Shown: positions 1 to 8,223 of the stretch, one piece after another
How positions within the stretch are numbered: the first letter of the stretch is position 1
How the letters are laid out: each line of letters begins with the position of its first letter
Assembly (NCBI GenBank): GCA_010672165.1
Contig: JAAHHN010000055.1
Location: 1 to 34,055 of the forward strand
Reading direction: 5' to 3'
Length of the DNA: 34,055 nucleotides
Source: Spirulina sp. SIO3F2
GTDB taxonomy: Bacteria > Cyanobacteriota > Cyanobacteriia > Cyanobacteriales > Spirulinaceae
Position numbers and translations under genes: made by a program
Notes under the pieces: model-generated
The model's input: only the letters and a program-made list of their open reading frames with translations
Told to the model about the DNA's origin: nothing
The model's database searches: none

Positions 1-747
1 CGCTCGGCCGAGCTACTGAAGACGGGAGCCAGTAACACTCTCCGCCATCTCTTCACCCAAAGTGATGTTGTTGAGGTGCAGGTGCGCTGCCAACCTCCCA
101 GCAAGCTGTTGCAAGGCAATATTGACAGCTTCAAAATGTATGGCACCGGCCTGGTGATTCGTCAGGATTTTCGGACGGCAGAACTTTCCTTTGAAACCGA
201 TGCAGTTCTGCTTGATTTTGGTTCTGTGCTTAAGGGCCAGATTGCCCTGAAGCAGCCCACCCAAGCGATCGCCCAAGTCAAACTTACCGAGGCTGATATC
301 AACCATGCCTTCAAAGCCAGGCTTGTGCGTCAGCATCTGGAAAATCTTACGGATGAGCGTCTAACCAATCTCTCTGGCGGTGAACCCGTTTCGTTTACGG
401 ATGTCCGCCTCCAGTTATTGCCCCAGAACCGGATTTTGCTCCAAGCCAATGCCAATTTAATCAACAAAATAGTTCCCATTAGTTTTAGTTGTGGACTGGG
501 TCTGGTGAAGCGACGGCGGATTCGCTATGACGAAGCGCAGTTTGAGCCTGCGCCGATTCCTACCGAGATGCAAGGGCTTTCACAAATTTTGATGGAGATT
601 TTGGTGGAGATCCTCAATGAAATGGTGGATCTCGATCGCTTTAATCTTGATGGTGTAAAGCTCCGCCTCAACCGCCTCCAAACCCGAGGGCAGGAGTTAC
701 TCTTTAGCGGCTACGCCCAAATTGAGCATATTCCCCAGGTCGGTTAA
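1..747 (+). CDS. DUF2993 (LmeA-like) lipid-binding domain protein, 5' truncated
   Basis: The frame is open from base 1, so the N-terminus lies outside the window and the first internal ATG at position 136 is not the true start. About 248 residues are visible. The mix of short beta-strand patterns, such as SKLLQGNIDSFKMYGTGLVI, followed by LEADIN-like segments resembles DUF2993 proteins, a beta-rich, probably lipid-binding family often tied to the envelope. A signal peptide, if present, would be upstream. The gene converges on the RDD gene with only 9 bases between the stops. Family assignment rests on remembered sequence pattern; substrate unknown. Confidence 0.7.
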   Translation, partial: RSAELLKTGASNTLRHLFTQSDVVEVQVRCQPPSKLLQGNIDSFKMYGTGLVIRQDFRTAELSFETDAVLLDFGSVLKGQIALKQPTQAIAQVKLTEADINHAFKARLVRQHLENLTDERLTNLSGGEPVSFTDVRLQLLPQNRILLQANANLINKIVPISFSCGLGLVKRRRIRYDEAQFEPAPIPTEMQGLSQILMEILVEILNEMVDLDRFNLDGVKLRLNRLQTRGQELLFSGYAQIEHIPQVG

Positions 748-756
748 ACCGTAGGC

Positions 757-1563
757 CTAGAGGCGATCGCCATAGGCTTGCTGATAGGCCCAATAAACCG
801 CCTGTAAAACTAAGATTGAGGGTGACTGGAGGGCAAGCTCAGGTGCCTCAAGCCGCTCTCGGAGTTGCTGGGCTAGCTCATCACTTTTTGTCCGACGGGC
901 GGCTGGAAGCATTTTGTCATGGCGTTGGAGGTAGGTGCGAATAATTGCAAAGTTCTCCGGACTCAAGCGCTCAAGATTGACTTGTTCTAAGAGTTCTTGT
1001 GCCAATGCTTGAGCGGCTTCTGGTACTGGCAACCGTTTAGCCTGTCCTCGCCGCTCTTCTTGAATCACCAAAGTCCCCGCCAGCCAGTCGCCAATGCGCT
1101 TTTCCTGGCGGTTAAACAGGATAACCAAAACCCCTAAAAAGACGAGATCGTCAATGGGTCGTAACAGGGCTCTGAGCAAGGCTTGCGGGAGACGTGCCGG
1201 GCGGCCATTGTCTCGAATCACGCGAATGTTGACCCAACGTTTACCAGGGGTTTGCCCTTGCCACCCCACTTCAAAAAACACAAAATAGCCCACATAAATG
1301 GCGAAGATTGTTAGAAGATAGCTGGCAACTAACCAAAGCTCAAGAGAGTCTGTGAAGCGATCGCTCAGAATAGGTTCAAGCAGTTCAACCAGGCGTACCG
1401 AGACCAAGTACCAAACCAACGATATTCCGATTAGCATTAACGACCATAATATATAGTCAATCAGTAGGGCATAGGCGCGATTACCAATCCCCGCTAGTCT
1501 AAATTTAAGCGTGACGCTCTCAGGTGTTTGTAGGGTGACTTCGTTAAAGAGCTGCATAGCCAA
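757..1563 (-). CDS. RDD family membrane protein
   Basis: A 268-residue protein. The N-terminal half has the RDD layout: an Arg in RLAGIGNRAYALLIDY next to the first membrane segment, further hydrophobic segments near residues 40-60, 80-100 and 135-150, and the family's QGQTPGKRWVNIRVI loop. The C-terminal ~100 residues are charged and helical (ERLSPENFAIIRTYLQRH) and should be cytosolic. RDD proteins are poorly characterised; some are linked to ion transport, but no substrate can be named here. It starts 10 bases after the stop of the upstream membrane-protein gene, so it is probably the last gene of a leftward four-gene operon. Confidence 0.85.
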   Translation of the reverse strand: MAMQLFNEVTLQTPESVTLKFRLAGIGNRAYALLIDYILWSLMLIGISLVWYLVSVRLVELLEPILSDRFTDSLELWLVASYLLTIFAIYVGYFVFFEVGWQGQTPGKRWVNIRVIRDNGRPARLPQALLRALLRPIDDLVFLGVLVILFNRQEKRIGDWLAGTLVIQEERRGQAKRLPVPEAAQALAQELLEQVNLERLSPENFAIIRTYLQRHDKMLPAARRTKSDELAQQLRERLEAPELALQSPSILVLQAVYWAYQQAYGDRL

Positions 1564-1573
1564 TCCTCATCAG

Positions 1574-2599
1574 TTAAATTAGTTGTAAATCGATCCCCTC
1601 TTTACGAGCTTTGAGATCGTAATAAACAGTACTTTGTAAAATTTTCCAGAGGGGCAAAAATACGAAAATACACAATATTCGAACAGTTAAACCTAATAAA
1701 AAATTGAACCAAAATCCGATAAAGTCTGACGATGGATAATGAAAAGCTCCATCGTAGAGTAGAAAAATATAATGAGTTATAACTTGAAGTAACAATAAGC
1801 TCGGCATCATAATGACACCTGTGGTTAAAACTACAGCAATAATCCGCAAGGTATTATCTTGAGTAAGCTTCCAGCTCATGTTATCTGGTTTTTTAACTGC
1901 AACACCATCTTCAACCGCCAAGATTGTATCGCATACAAATAAACGTGCGAAGCAGAACAGCAGTGCGGCATAGATTGAAAATAAAAATAGAACAATGCCG
2001 ATTACCACAATAGTTTGACCTAGCTGTCCTGACCAAAAATTAACTCCGAACATATTACCGATCAGATAAAAAACGACTGAAACAATTATTCCCACGCCTA
2101 TATAAACCATGAAGAATGTGAAATAGACGTTAGTTGTAGCCGATAGGAGTTGACGTCTCCGAGCACGAACAAATTGGTGGGCTAACTGGATAGTTTCTGA
2201 AGACTGCAATAATGTCTGATACGATAGACGGGAGATCGTTGCCCCACAGATAATGGAACGAGAAATACAATAGGAGCCGATGATTAGTTGAATGACGATT
2301 GATGCGACGATCAAAAAAACTTGAAGCCCGATTTGATCGCTGGTAACGCTAGCTATGGCTCCAATTAGGAGGCTCATCAGACTCCATAACCAAAAGGTGG
2401 CTACCAACCATAATGCGGCTCTCATTGCCCAGCCTAGATAGAGCGTGAATTGTGCTCGATAGATCTGAATAGCGATATTGATAAGATTTCCCACTGACAT
2501 TGGCAATGGTAGCTGTTTGGGGAATTCAGTATTTGTCACAGTTGTCTTGTTTGTCAGCATCTTCGGTCTAGACGATTTCCCCTCGACTCTTCTGATCAT
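1574..2599 (-). CDS. multi-pass membrane protein, paralogue 1 of a tandem trio
   Basis: 341 residues with about six hydrophobic segments. It shares with the next two genes an N-terminal P(M)(S/T)xGN...I.(L/I)YR motif, a central ARLFVCDTILA segment, SWKLT, and a C-terminal PLWKILQ...YYDLKARKEGIDL box. The box resembles that of glycerophosphodiester-phosphodiesterase-membrane-domain proteins, a family of unknown biochemical role. The ATG at 2599 keeps the 12-base gene spacing seen along this operon; an internal ATG at 2560 would align better with the paralogues' N-termini. Unlike its two siblings the gene is AT-rich and I saw no HIP1 octamer in it, suggesting a different history or faster drift. 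Confidence 0.75.
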   Translation of the reverse strand: MIRRVEGKSSRPKMLTNKTTVTNTEFPKQLPLPMSVGNLINIAIQIYRAQFTLYLGWAMRAALWLVATFWLWSLMSLLIGAIASVTSDQIGLQVFLIVASIVIQLIIGSYCISRSIICGATISRLSYQTLLQSSETIQLAHQFVRARRRQLLSATTNVYFTFFMVYIGVGIIVSVVFYLIGNMFGVNFWSGQLGQTIVVIGIVLFLFSIYAALLFCFARLFVCDTILAVEDGVAVKKPDNMSWKLTQDNTLRIIAVVLTTGVIMMPSLLLLQVITHYIFLLYDGAFHYPSSDFIGFWFNFLLGLTVRILCIFVFLPLWKILQSTVYYDLKARKEGIDLQLI

Positions 2600-2611
2600 T
2601 AAACCTAGACA

Positions 2612-3595
2612 TCATGATGTCAGCAAAGACAGATCAATCCCTTCTTGGCAACTTTTGAGGTCATAGCAAGCCACCCCTTTGAGAATTTGCCAGAGCGGCA
2701 AGATCAAAAAATTACCGATTAAGCCAATGCTATAGCTGCCGAGCAATGCTGCTTGATCGGGAGGTAAGGGGATTATGGCAATCATCACGGACTGGGTCAA
2801 TGCCATCACAACTTGCAGGGTAATCAGTAGTGGTAATGTCACCAATGCCGCAACAACAATGACCCGGATAATTCGCACGCCGTGGCCTTTAGTGAGCTGC
2901 CAACTTTGACCCAAAACTTTACCCACTTGGGGCAGATCTGCAATGGCCAGCAACACTTCATACACAAACAGTCTGGCGATCGCCCAGAGCAACGTAAACA
3001 CAATCCCGACAAACAGGCCGAAAAAGATAATTAAACCCAGAATGCCCACAATCAGATCTTCGGTTTCAGTAGACAACGCTAGCTGATGATTTGATAAGGC
3101 AACACCAACCAAGCCCACGACCAAGAGGATTAGCATTACCCCAATAGAAATTAGACAGTAAACCCCAAATAAGCGGATGATATAGCAAACAAATGCCCAA
3201 AAGAGTCTCCATAGTCGGCGGCGTAGCCATTGGTGGGCAGTTTTACGCGTTTCGGGTTGCTGTTGTAACTCCCCAAACGCCAGTCGAGACATTGTCGCCC
3301 CACAAACCAGCGATCGCGCCCCACAGTAAACAGTGGCTAGGATGGCAATAACGATCAATAGCACCACTAAACCAGTTTGATGTTCGCTGGCAAATCCAAA
3401 GGTGTTTGGATTTGCTGTGAAGACAACACCGAGCATCCCCCATAACGCCAGCGCAATGAAGAGCCACAACAGCGCCTGGCTCGACAAAACCAGGTAATCA
3501 AGCCAACGCGATCGATAGAGTTGAATCGCAGCGTTCACAACATTCCCCGCCGTCATGGGCTGGTTCAGGGGGATTAATCGTTCAAAGTTCGTCAC
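2612..3595 (-). CDS. multi-pass membrane protein, paralogue 2 of a tandem trio
   Basis: About 327 residues, six or so membrane segments. It carries the shared QPMTAGNVVNAAIQLYRSRW start, ARLFVYEVLLAIADL, SWQLTKG, and a C-terminal PLWQILKGVACYDLKSCQEGIDL box. I prefer the GTG at 3595 (reading GTG ACG) because paralogue 3 also begins GTG ACT at the same place; a TTG two codons earlier (3601) is the alternative. HIP1 sites occur inside it (near 2978 and 3309). Short spacing to both neighbours suggests co-transcription and perhaps a shared membrane complex. No function is established for the family. Confidence 0.8.
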   Translation of the reverse strand: MTNFERLIPLNQPMTAGNVVNAAIQLYRSRWLDYLVLSSQALLWLFIALALWGMLGVVFTANPNTFGFASEHQTGLVVLLIVIAILATVYCGARSLVCGATMSRLAFGELQQQPETRKTAHQWLRRRLWRLFWAFVCYIIRLFGVYCLISIGVMLILLVVGLVGVALSNHQLALSTETEDLIVGILGLIIFFGLFVGIVFTLLWAIARLFVYEVLLAIADLPQVGKVLGQSWQLTKGHGVRIIRVIVVAALVTLPLLITLQVVMALTQSVMIAIIPLPPDQAALLGSYSIGLIGNFLILPLWQILKGVACYDLKSCQEGIDLSLLTS

Positions 3596-3614
3596 GGACA
3601 ACCGATGATAAGGT

Positions 3615-4583
3615 CTATGATGCGGAGAACTTCAGATCGATACCTTCCTGACGACTCTTGAGATCGTAGTAGATTACGCTCTTCACCACTTGCCATAAGG
3701 GCACTGTGATTAAGCTGGCAAATAGGCTAATTACAAAGCTCATCAACACAATCAACGCGCCAATAGCTCCCGGTGACGATGTCGCTTGGAGTTGAGCCCA
3801 AATCGATAAACCTTGAGCAATAAGCAGAAGCGGTAATGAAACCAAAACAGCAAGCAAGATTACCATTGACACGCGAAAGGCATTTTTGTTGGTGAGTTTC
3901 CAACTCAGGCCAAGGGTTTCTGCGGCGGCAACTTGTTCTTCAATGGCGAGGATGGTGTCATAGATAAACAAGCGGGCGATCAGCCAAGTAAAAACCCATA
4001 AAAAGAGGAGTACCGCGATCATGCTGATTAGGGCACTAATCAGCGCGGCGCTGCCAGAACCAGGGGCGCCACCACCAAGAGCAGCCGCTAAGCCACCACC
4101 GATCGCGGCAAAAACAACCAAGCCAATCAGCAGGCCAATGTAAGCCCCGATCAGAATGACCGCAAACAAAAATCCCGCCCAAATAAATTTCCACATGCGA
4201 CGGCGGGTAAAGCGGTGGGCTTCTTTGGGGGTTTCGGGTATCTGAAGCAGTTCACCAAAGGTCAGACGAGAAATGGCGGCACTATAAGCGACGGAACGGG
4301 CCAAACAGTAAATTAAGAGCACCAAGAACACGATTCCCAGTAAAACCATTAAACCCAAGGCGGAACCTGGGCCAGTTCCTGCGGCAGCGACACCACCAAA
4401 GAGAATGGCAAATACCACTCCAAACAGGAAGATGGGGATCACAATCCAGAGTAGGGATTGAAAAGCAAGAAGGATGTAGTCTTTGAATCGACTGCGATAT
4501 AACCCAATGGTGGCGGTGACAATGTTGCCCACGGTCATGGGTTGGTGGGGGGTTGGGGGTGTTGGTAAATTATCTGAAGTCAC
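3615..4583 (-). CDS. multi-pass membrane protein, paralogue 3 of a tandem trio
   Basis: 322 residues from a GTG start. Features: QPMTVGNIVTATIGLYRSRF near residues 14-33, Gly/Ala-rich membrane segments around residues 50-90 and 135-190, ARLFIYDTILAIEEQVA, SWKLTNKN, and PLWQVVKSVIYYDLKSRQEGIDL at the C-terminus. It is the promoter-proximal gene of the leftward operon and lies 75 bases from the divergent SpoIIM-family gene, so the two transcription units probably share one intergenic control region. Family resemblance is to GPDPase-membrane-domain-like proteins; function not known. Confidence 0.8.
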   Translation of the reverse strand: MTSDNLPTPPTPHQPMTVGNIVTATIGLYRSRFKDYILLAFQSLLWIVIPIFLFGVVFAILFGGVAAAGTGPGSALGLMVLLGIVFLVLLIYCLARSVAYSAAISRLTFGELLQIPETPKEAHRFTRRRMWKFIWAGFLFAVILIGAYIGLLIGLVVFAAIGGGLAAALGGGAPGSGSAALISALISMIAVLLFLWVFTWLIARLFIYDTILAIEEQVAAAETLGLSWKLTNKNAFRVSMVILLAVLVSLPLLLIAQGLSIWAQLQATSSPGAIGALIVLMSFVISLFASLITVPLWQVVKSVIYYDLKSRQEGIDLKFSAS

Positions 4584-4658
4584 AACACAGTTATCAATAT
4601 ACGGTAGAACTTATGGGTCATCATAAAGCGATTACTCCGGCTCAAATTTGGAAACTTT

Positions 4659-5612
4659 ATGAACATTAAACGCTGGATCGCGCGTCGGGAAATCTATTGG
4701 CAGACACTTGAAACGTTGCTTTACCGAATTAAGCGCCAGGGAATTCAACAGCTCTCAGCGAATGAGGTCAAAGAACTTGCCAGTCTCTATCGCACGGTGT
4801 CAGCGGACTTGGCCCGTGCCCAGACCCATCGCGTGGGTCAACGGCTAACCCAAATGCTCCAGGATTTAACTACTCAGGGCTATAGCCAAATCTATCAAGG
4901 GCAACGCCACCAGGAATGGGCTACGGTACGTGAGTTTGTGCTCTGGGGGCTACCGGCCGCACTCCAGCGCAATGCAGCTTATATTGCCGTAGCAACGCTG
5001 CTCTTTGGCAGTATGAGTCTGGTGGGCTGGGCGATCGCGGTTGCTGACCCCCGGTTTGTTGCCACCTTTTTGCCGGAGTCGCTTATTGAGCAGGTGCGCG
5101 ATCGCGGTGAGCTATGGATGGGGTCAATTTTGGGCACCGAGCCAGTGGCTTCAGCGGAAATTATGATCAATAATCTGCTGGTTTCTTTTGGCGCGATCGG
5201 TGGTGGCATCACCCTGGGCTTGTGGACGATCTATCTACTGATGCTCAATGGCTTGATGTTGGGTGTAGTGGGCACATTCGTGGGGCAATATGGTTTAGGT
5301 TATCCCTTCTGGGCGTTTGTTTTGCCCCACGGTTCCCTGGAGTTGCCCGCAATTTTTATTGCTGGAGGGGCAGGGTTGCTGATTGCGCGAGGCCTGGTTT
5401 ATCCCGGTCGGTACACCCGCCTCGCCGCCCTCAAGTATTACAGTGGCCAAGCTGCACAACTGGCGTTTGGGGTGATTGGACTGCTAGTCATTGCGGGTTT
5501 TATTGAAGGGCTATACTCTCCAAGCCCCCTGATTCCTGATGCCATTAAATATCTCACAGGCACAGCGTTACTCTTTTTATTAATTCGCTATGGTCAGCGA
5601 CAGAAGGGCTAA
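4659..5612 (+). CDS. stage II sporulation protein M (SpoIIM)-family membrane protein
   Basis: 317 residues. The N-terminal ~100 residues are soluble and charged, with the RREIYWQTLETLLYRIK and LASLYRTVSADLARA patterns typical of non-sporulating SpoIIM homologues. About five membrane segments follow (near residues 108-128, 172-215, 220-250, 270-285 and 295-312). The conserved VLPHGSLELPAIFIAGGAG segment matches the family's most recognisable motif (HGxxE). In sporulating Firmicutes SpoIIM acts with SpoIID/P in engulfment, but in other bacteria this branch sits beside RDD, MoxR and DUF58 genes, probably in envelope or membrane-protein homeostasis. That context is partly matched here by the adjacent RDD gene. 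Confidence 0.85.
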   Translation: MNIKRWIARREIYWQTLETLLYRIKRQGIQQLSANEVKELASLYRTVSADLARAQTHRVGQRLTQMLQDLTTQGYSQIYQGQRHQEWATVREFVLWGLPAALQRNAAYIAVATLLFGSMSLVGWAIAVADPRFVATFLPESLIEQVRDRGELWMGSILGTEPVASAEIMINNLLVSFGAIGGGITLGLWTIYLLMLNGLMLGVVGTFVGQYGLGYPFWAFVLPHGSLELPAIFIAGGAGLLIARGLVYPGRYTRLAALKYYSGQAAQLAFGVIGLLVIAGFIEGLYSPSPLIPDAIKYLTGTALLFLLIRYGQRQKG

Positions 5613-5656
5613 GATGGTAGCGTCTTTGAGCAGGTCAGCAATTTGGAGAGTTGATA

Positions 5657-6586
5657 ATGCAGTGGCACAAGTTAATGGGGTTCGGCATTGGGTTAGGATT
5701 TTGGGCTATGGCAGCGCCTGCCCAAGCCTATAATGATGAACACCGCCAGCAATTACTTGAAACCAATGAATGTCAAAATTGTGACCTCAGTGGTATCGAT
5801 CTCAGTGGTGCTGATTTGCAACGGGCTAAGTTGGCGGGGAGCAACCTGATTGATGCCAAGCTCACAGGCGCGGATCTCGATTTTGCCGATTTGACGGGAG
5901 CTAATCTGACCCTAGCAGATTTAAATAATGCCAAGCTGGAGGCGAGTACGTTGGATCAGGCCATTCTGCTCCGGGCAGATTTGGAGAATGCCAAGCTCAA
6001 AACGGCAATTCTGACCCGTGCGATCCTAACCCATGCTAAATTGCAGGGCGCTAATCTCAATGATGCCAACTTAATCGAGGCGGAAATTAGCGATGCGGAT
6101 CTTAGCAACACCAAGATCCGGCGAGCTAAGCTGATCGAAGCTAATCTTCGCAACACCAATCTCAATAATGCAGATCTCAGAAATAGCCGTCTCAATCAAG
6201 CTAATTTGAGCCTGGCGAATTTGCAGGTTGCAGATCTTTCCAATGCCAACCTGAGTCATGCAGACTTAACACGAGCTATTTTGGATGAGGCAACCCTCCA
6301 AAGCACTGATTTAGGTGCGGTAACGTTGCGGGATGCCCATATGCGAGAGGCGACCTTGCGCAATGCCAACCTGCGTCAGGCAAACTTGCGGAATATCATG
6401 CTCAGCAATAGTGATTTACGCAATGCTGACTTGAGCTATAGTGACTTGCGTAATGCTGATCTATCGGACTCAGACATGCGAAATGCCGATATCACAGGTG
6501 TGGAATTAGATACAGTTAATCTCTGCAATACCAAGTTGCCGGATAAATCAGTCTCTGATCAAGGCTGTCACCGTCGAGGAGAGTAA
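5657..6586 (+). CDS. secreted pentapeptide-repeat protein
   Basis: About 309 residues. I chose the ATG at 5657 because GGAGAG (5645-5650) sits 6 bases upstream; a TTG at 5651 would give two more residues. A signal peptide is evident (Met, Lys, hydrophobic core, cleavage after APAQA). From about residue 38 the protein is nearly all A(D/N)Lxx pentapeptides, more than 45 of them, predicting a long right-handed quadrilateral beta-helix. The entry motif CQNCDLSGIDLSGADL, with two cysteines capping the helix, is common in cyanobacterial exported members. Likely periplasmic or lumenal; no partner known. It converges on the WD40 gene with 7 bases between the stops. Confidence 0.9.
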   Translation: MQWHKLMGFGIGLGFWAMAAPAQAYNDEHRQQLLETNECQNCDLSGIDLSGADLQRAKLAGSNLIDAKLTGADLDFADLTGANLTLADLNNAKLEASTLDQAILLRADLENAKLKTAILTRAILTHAKLQGANLNDANLIEAEISDADLSNTKIRRAKLIEANLRNTNLNNADLRNSRLNQANLSLANLQVADLSNANLSHADLTRAILDEATLQSTDLGAVTLRDAHMREATLRNANLRQANLRNIMLSNSDLRNADLSYSDLRNADLSDSDMRNADITGVELDTVNLCNTKLPDKSVSDQGCHRRGE

Positions 6587-6593
6587 CTGAAGT

Positions 6594-7583
6594 TTATGGA
6601 CGTAGCTGAAACTGCGGCCAATGCCAGATTTTAATCTCGCCGTCATAAGCGCCACTGGCTAGCCATTGCCCATCTGAACTAAAGGTCAGCGAACTAATCC
6701 AATTGGTATGGAGCGGCCATTGGGCGAGTTGTTCTCCTGTTAGCCAGTTCCAGAGGTAAAGACGGTTCTGGATACTGGCGACCAAAAACGGTTCACTTGG
6801 ATGTAGAGCGATCGCGCCCACGGAACCCGGAGGATGTTCAAACGCTTGGCTAAGGTTGCCCGTTGTGGTTTCCCATAGATAAATTATTTCGTCTTGTCCC
6901 ACCGTCACCAGCCCAGCGCCATCGGGGGTAAAGGCTAGGGCTTGAATGGTGTCTTCATGGGCTTGCCAGGTCTGTTGACGATCGCCTGTGGTGAGATCCC
7001 AGAGTTGAATTGTGCCCTGAATTGTGCCGCTGGCCAGTTGGGTGCCATCGGGGTGCATCGCCAGCTCAGTCACAGGCAAAAAGCGGGCTAAGGTGGAGAG
7101 CGATCGCCGATTTTGCAGATCCCACAGCCGAATCCCCTCTAATCCACCGCTCACCAAGAGGCGATCGTCAGGGGAAATAACGATGCTCAAGAGGTTATAA
7201 AAGTCGACGTTGAGGGTGTGGGTGAATTTCCCCTCCGGCATCTCCCAAAAGTGAATGTAGCGATCTGCACCTGTCGTCACTAGCCATTCACCATTGGCAC
7301 TCAGGGCAAACGATTCAATGCCGGAGCCTTGAGCGCGATCGCGCTGATTGCGTTTGCCAGACTGCCAGTTCCACACCACAACCTGACTATCATTTTTGCC
7401 ACCGCTACTGATCAGCAAATGGGGATAGTCAGGATGAAATGTCAATCCTGTCACCCGCGCTTGATGCCCTTCAGCCAAGGTCTGATGGAGGGCCAGAGGG
7501 GATGATAGCTGAGCGAGTTGAGTGGGAGCAGGTGGAGGGGTGAGTAATAGGGGGGCGATTGGGAGCAAGGGCAAAAGTTTCAC
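6594..7583 (-). CDS. WD40 repeat protein with a predicted signal peptide
   Basis: 329 residues from a GTG start. The N-terminus is hydrophobic and proline-rich (about residues 1-25), probably a signal peptide, so the propeller is likely exported. About seven WD repeats follow, recognisable from GH...V..L.FHPD, S.GG....(V/I).LW(D/N/E) and a last blade ending SGAYDGEIKIWHW, enough for one seven-bladed beta-propeller. No enzymatic domain is attached. It would serve as a binding scaffold; the ligand is unknown. Convergent with the pentapeptide gene. Confidence 0.9.
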   Translation of the reverse strand: MKLLPLLPIAPLLLTPPPAPTQLAQLSSPLALHQTLAEGHQARVTGLTFHPDYPHLLISSGGKNDSQVVVWNWQSGKRNQRDRAQGSGIESFALSANGEWLVTTGADRYIHFWEMPEGKFTHTLNVDFYNLLSIVISPDDRLLVSGGLEGIRLWDLQNRRSLSTLARFLPVTELAMHPDGTQLASGTIQGTIQLWDLTTGDRQQTWQAHEDTIQALAFTPDGAGLVTVGQDEIIYLWETTTGNLSQAFEHPPGSVGAIALHPSEPFLVASIQNRLYLWNWLTGEQLAQWPLHTNWISSLTFSSDGQWLASGAYDGEIKIWHWPQFQLRP

Positions 7584-7645
7584 AATGTCTGAGTTTTTGA
7601 GTCTGAATTGTTATTGCACCATGCGTCGAAAACCAAGCATAGCAA

Positions 7646-7870
7646 TTAGCGCTCTAAGGTTTCATAGCTCTGTTGGAGTTGTTGCCACAGCAGATTAACC
7701 TGCTCATAGGCATTTTGAGTCGTAATTTTACCGTTTGTTTCTAAGCCACAAATATAGTTCACACGCTGGGCAAATGTCTGCAAATTTGCATTAAAAACCA
7801 GCTCTGAGGGAGTTAGATTACCTTGATACGAAGCATAGGGATAGAGATGGTTGTGGACTGAGTCAATCAT
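7646..7870 (-). CDS. small conserved cyanobacterial-type protein, function unknown
   Basis: 74 residues, ATG start, soluble and largely helical. The pattern YPYASYQG...PSELVFNANLQTFAQRVNYICGLETNGKI resembles a short protein that I recall as common in cyanobacteria (a DUF-type family, sometimes mis-annotated as isopropylmalate synthase-like), but I cannot assign a function. A GGGAG element lies about 17 bases upstream, far for a ribosome site. It sits between the WD40 gene (62 bases away, same strand) and the MITE-like insertion, so it could share a transcript with the WD40 gene. Confidence 0.65.
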   Translation of the reverse strand: MIDSVHNHLYPYASYQGNLTPSELVFNANLQTFAQRVNYICGLETNGKITTQNAYEQVNLLWQQLQQSYETLER

Positions 7871-8063
7871 AAGTATTGCAGATCTCCCATGATGTTTGAG
7901 TTGGATTCTGGCTTAGAGCATCGATGCAAACAAAGTGGTGAATGCATTTATAGATATCGGCATCGATAATCTCCCGTTACTATCCTAACCAACATCATCT
8001 GAGAATTCATCTAGATAAATTCTTGACCATAAAAGTAGTGATTGATTATGCCAAGATAATCTC
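7871..8063. other. intergenic stretch upstream of the 74-aa gene
   Basis: No convincing coding frame. The stretch is AT-rich and contains a short perfect palindrome GCATCGATGC near 7919-7928 and a related GGCATCGAT copy about 35 bases on. It should hold the leftward promoter of the 74-residue gene, but I could not pick out unambiguous -35/-10 boxes. The MITE-like element follows directly. Confidence 0.4.
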
Positions 8064-8070
8064 TAACATA

Positions 8071-8200
8071 ACCCAAGTTGCTAGTTACTAGTTGATTTTG
8101 TTGCCCTCGATACAAAAAATGAGTCTTCTGTATAAGATGCTGCAAGAAAATTCTCCGAAACTACTGGAATTCCTCGTTTTTGATGACTAGCAACTTGCGT
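8071..8200. mobile_element. 130-bp MITE-like element with 15-bp terminal inverted repeats
   Basis: The left end ACCCAAGTTGCTAGT (8071-8085) and the right end ACTAGCAACTTGCGT (8186-8200) are inverted repeats matching at 14 of 15 positions, including 12 bases in a row. Both ends abut a perfect 7-base direct repeat, TAACATA, at 8064-8070 and 8201-8207, as expected for a target-site duplication. The ~100-bp interior is AT-rich with no coding frame, so it would be a non-autonomous element moved by a transposase elsewhere. Ends beginning 5'-AC with a duplication of about this size recall IS982-type elements, but that family link is inference. It lies immediately downstream of the DUF4344 gene. Confidence 0.75.
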
Positions 8201-8223
8201 TAACATAGTTGCCTCTCAAGTCA

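Noticed and set aside
5956-6259. leftward ORFs inside the pentapeptide gene
   Set aside because: They mirror the repetitive coding strand and are an artefact of its periodic codons.
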